The notes beneath the pieces were generated by a model that saw only the letters and a list, made by a program, of their open reading frames with translations, was not told the origin of the DNA and made no database searches. A stretch of 6,720 nucleotides of DNA from CAZKUN01 sp964555935 (GTDB taxonomy: Bacteria > Armatimonadota > Zipacnadia > Zipacnadales > VGFC01). How positions within the stretch are numbered: position 1 is the stretch's first letter; each line of letters opens with the position of its first letter. The DNA lies in NCBI GenBank assembly GCA_964555935.1, contig CAZKUN010000379.1, forward strand, positions 1-6,720, read 5' to 3'. The position numbers and the translations under genes are program-made. Below, piece after piece: positions 6,002 through 6,720 of the stretch.

Positions 6002-6720
6002 ATGAACACGCTATCGGTGACGATCTTGCTGGCAGCGGGCGCAATGGCCACCGCGCAGGTCGAGGTCCCACTCGCCGCACGCGATCACGCGGGGCTGGCT
6101 CGAGATAGCGCGCCCGTGCGCGGCGGAGTGCCCTTCACACTCGGCGAGCTGCCCGACTGCGACGAGGCTCAACTGACCCTCGCGGACGGCACTGGTGTGC
6201 CGTGCGCCGTTCGTCCGATCGCGCGCTGGTACGATGGCAGCGTCAAGTGGCTCCTGGTGGACACGCAGGTCAGTCTCCCCGCCGATGGCGAGATCGCGAT
6301 GACGTTGCGGCCCGGACAGGCGAGCGCGACGGACCATGCCCAGGTTGAGGTCTCTGAGACCGCCGCTGCGGTGGTCGTCGATACGGGCGTCGCGCGCTTC
6401 TCGTTCAGCCGCGCCTCCTTCGGCCTGCCCTCGCAGGCGTGGGCGGATCTTGATGGCGATGGCCAATGGGACACGCAGGTTGTTGACGGCGGCAGCAGTT
6501 TCGCGTGTGAGGTCGAGCACGAACTTCCGGGAGAGCCCGAAGAGGAGAATTGGCTGCGTGACGCGGCGGGCTCTGAACGCGAGCGATTCGATGCCACCCT
6601 AGCCGGCGATTACCTCGTCGAGGTCGAGAATGCCAACGAGCTTCACGCCGTGGTGAAACTCAGCGGCTGGCTCGTCAACGCCGAGGGACGTCGACTCATC
6701 CAATACACCATTCTCGCCCA
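6002..6720 (+). CDS. Secreted RIFT-barrel protein, PcRGLX/YetA-like (exo-rhamnogalacturonan lyase-like), 3'-partial
   Basis: The frame is open from the ATG at 6002 to the right edge, giving 239 complete codons. The N-terminus is a signal peptide with a hydrophobic stretch and an Ala-Thr-Ala motif before Gln19. It has no Lys/Arg in the n-region, which is slightly unusual. The following segment fits the N-terminal RIFT-barrel domain of PcRGLX/YetA-like proteins: VRGGVPFTLGEL (39-50), a strand ending in LADG, then RPIARWYDGSVKWLLVD (71-87), the hallmark Arg-x-x-Asp-Gly-Ser-Val-Lys-Trp-Leu signature. A Ca-loop-like Asp-Leu-Asp-Gly-Asp-Gly stretch lies at 149-154. Characterised members include PL26 exo-rhamnogalacturonan lyase, but the family is wide and the catalytic domain lies beyond the window, so the activity is tentative. 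The gene follows the lectin gene by 27 bases and is probably in the same operon. Confidence 0.75.
   Translation, partial: MNTLSVTILLAAGAMATAQVEVPLAARDHAGLARDSAPVRGGVPFTLGELPDCDEAQLTLADGTGVPCAVRPIARWYDGSVKWLLVDTQVSLPADGEIAMTLRPGQASATDHAQVEVSETAAAVVVDTGVARFSFSRASFGLPSQAWADLDGDGQWDTQVVDGGSSFACEVEHELPGEPEEENWLRDAAGSERERFDATLAGDYLVEVENANELHAVVKLSGWLVNAEGRRLIQYTILA
6446..6472 (+). other. EF-hand/dockerin-like calcium loop in the RIFT-barrel protein
   Basis: Residues 149-157 read Asp-Leu-Asp-Gly-Asp-Gly-Gln-Trp-Asp, with acidic residues at loop positions 1, 3, 5 and 9. This resembles a Ca-binding loop of the DxDxDG type. It is single, so it is not a dockerin. It may stabilise the extracellular fold. 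Ca binding is inferred from pattern only. Confidence 0.4.

Overview
This GC-rich window reads entirely on the + strand as part of one operon-like cluster of large, modular carbohydrate-active proteins. The style fits an environmental polysaccharide-degrading bacterium: strong codon bias for G/C in third positions, GH123/DUF4091-type hydrolases with stacked carbohydrate-binding modules, discoidin and LamG-like lectin domains, and a RIFT-barrel protein. Planctomycetota, Armatimonadota, Hydrogenedentota and related lineages commonly carry such genes. No rRNA or other phylogenetic marker is present, so this placement is a low-confidence inference.

Layout. (1) Positions 2-2998 hold the 3' part of a gene whose start lies upstream of the window. 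It encodes the end of a jelly-roll module, a four-cysteine zinc ribbon, two further galactose-binding-like modules and a C-terminal GH123/DUF4091-like hydrolase domain with an Asp-Glu pair. (2) Positions 2995-5974 hold one logical gene for a secreted protein of about 992 residues: signal peptide, F5/8 type C (discoidin) domain, FN3-like domain, beta-helix-like region, He_PIG-type Ig domain and LamG/concanavalin-like lectin domain. As given, it is split by a one-base frame change at a run of eight Gs (3693-3700) in the middle of the FN3-like domain. Removing a single G restores one open frame. (3) From 6002 to the right edge is the 5' part of a third secreted protein, with a signal peptide and an N-terminal RIFT-barrel domain like that of the PcRGLX/YetA (exo-rhamnogalacturonan lyase-like) proteins.

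The genes are tightly packed. There is a 4-base GTGA overlap between the first and second genes, and a 27-base gap with a strong Shine-Dalgarno between the second and third. Together they look like part of a polysaccharide-utilisation cluster: a hydrolase, a secreted multi-lectin beta-helix protein and a putative lyase-like enzyme. The substrate cannot be fixed from sequence; pectin-type rhamnogalacturonan or an amino-sugar-containing glycan are the two suggestions from family resemblance. No tRNA, rRNA, CRISPR array, insertion sequence or convincing terminator was seen, and no gene-free stretch exceeds 30 bases.
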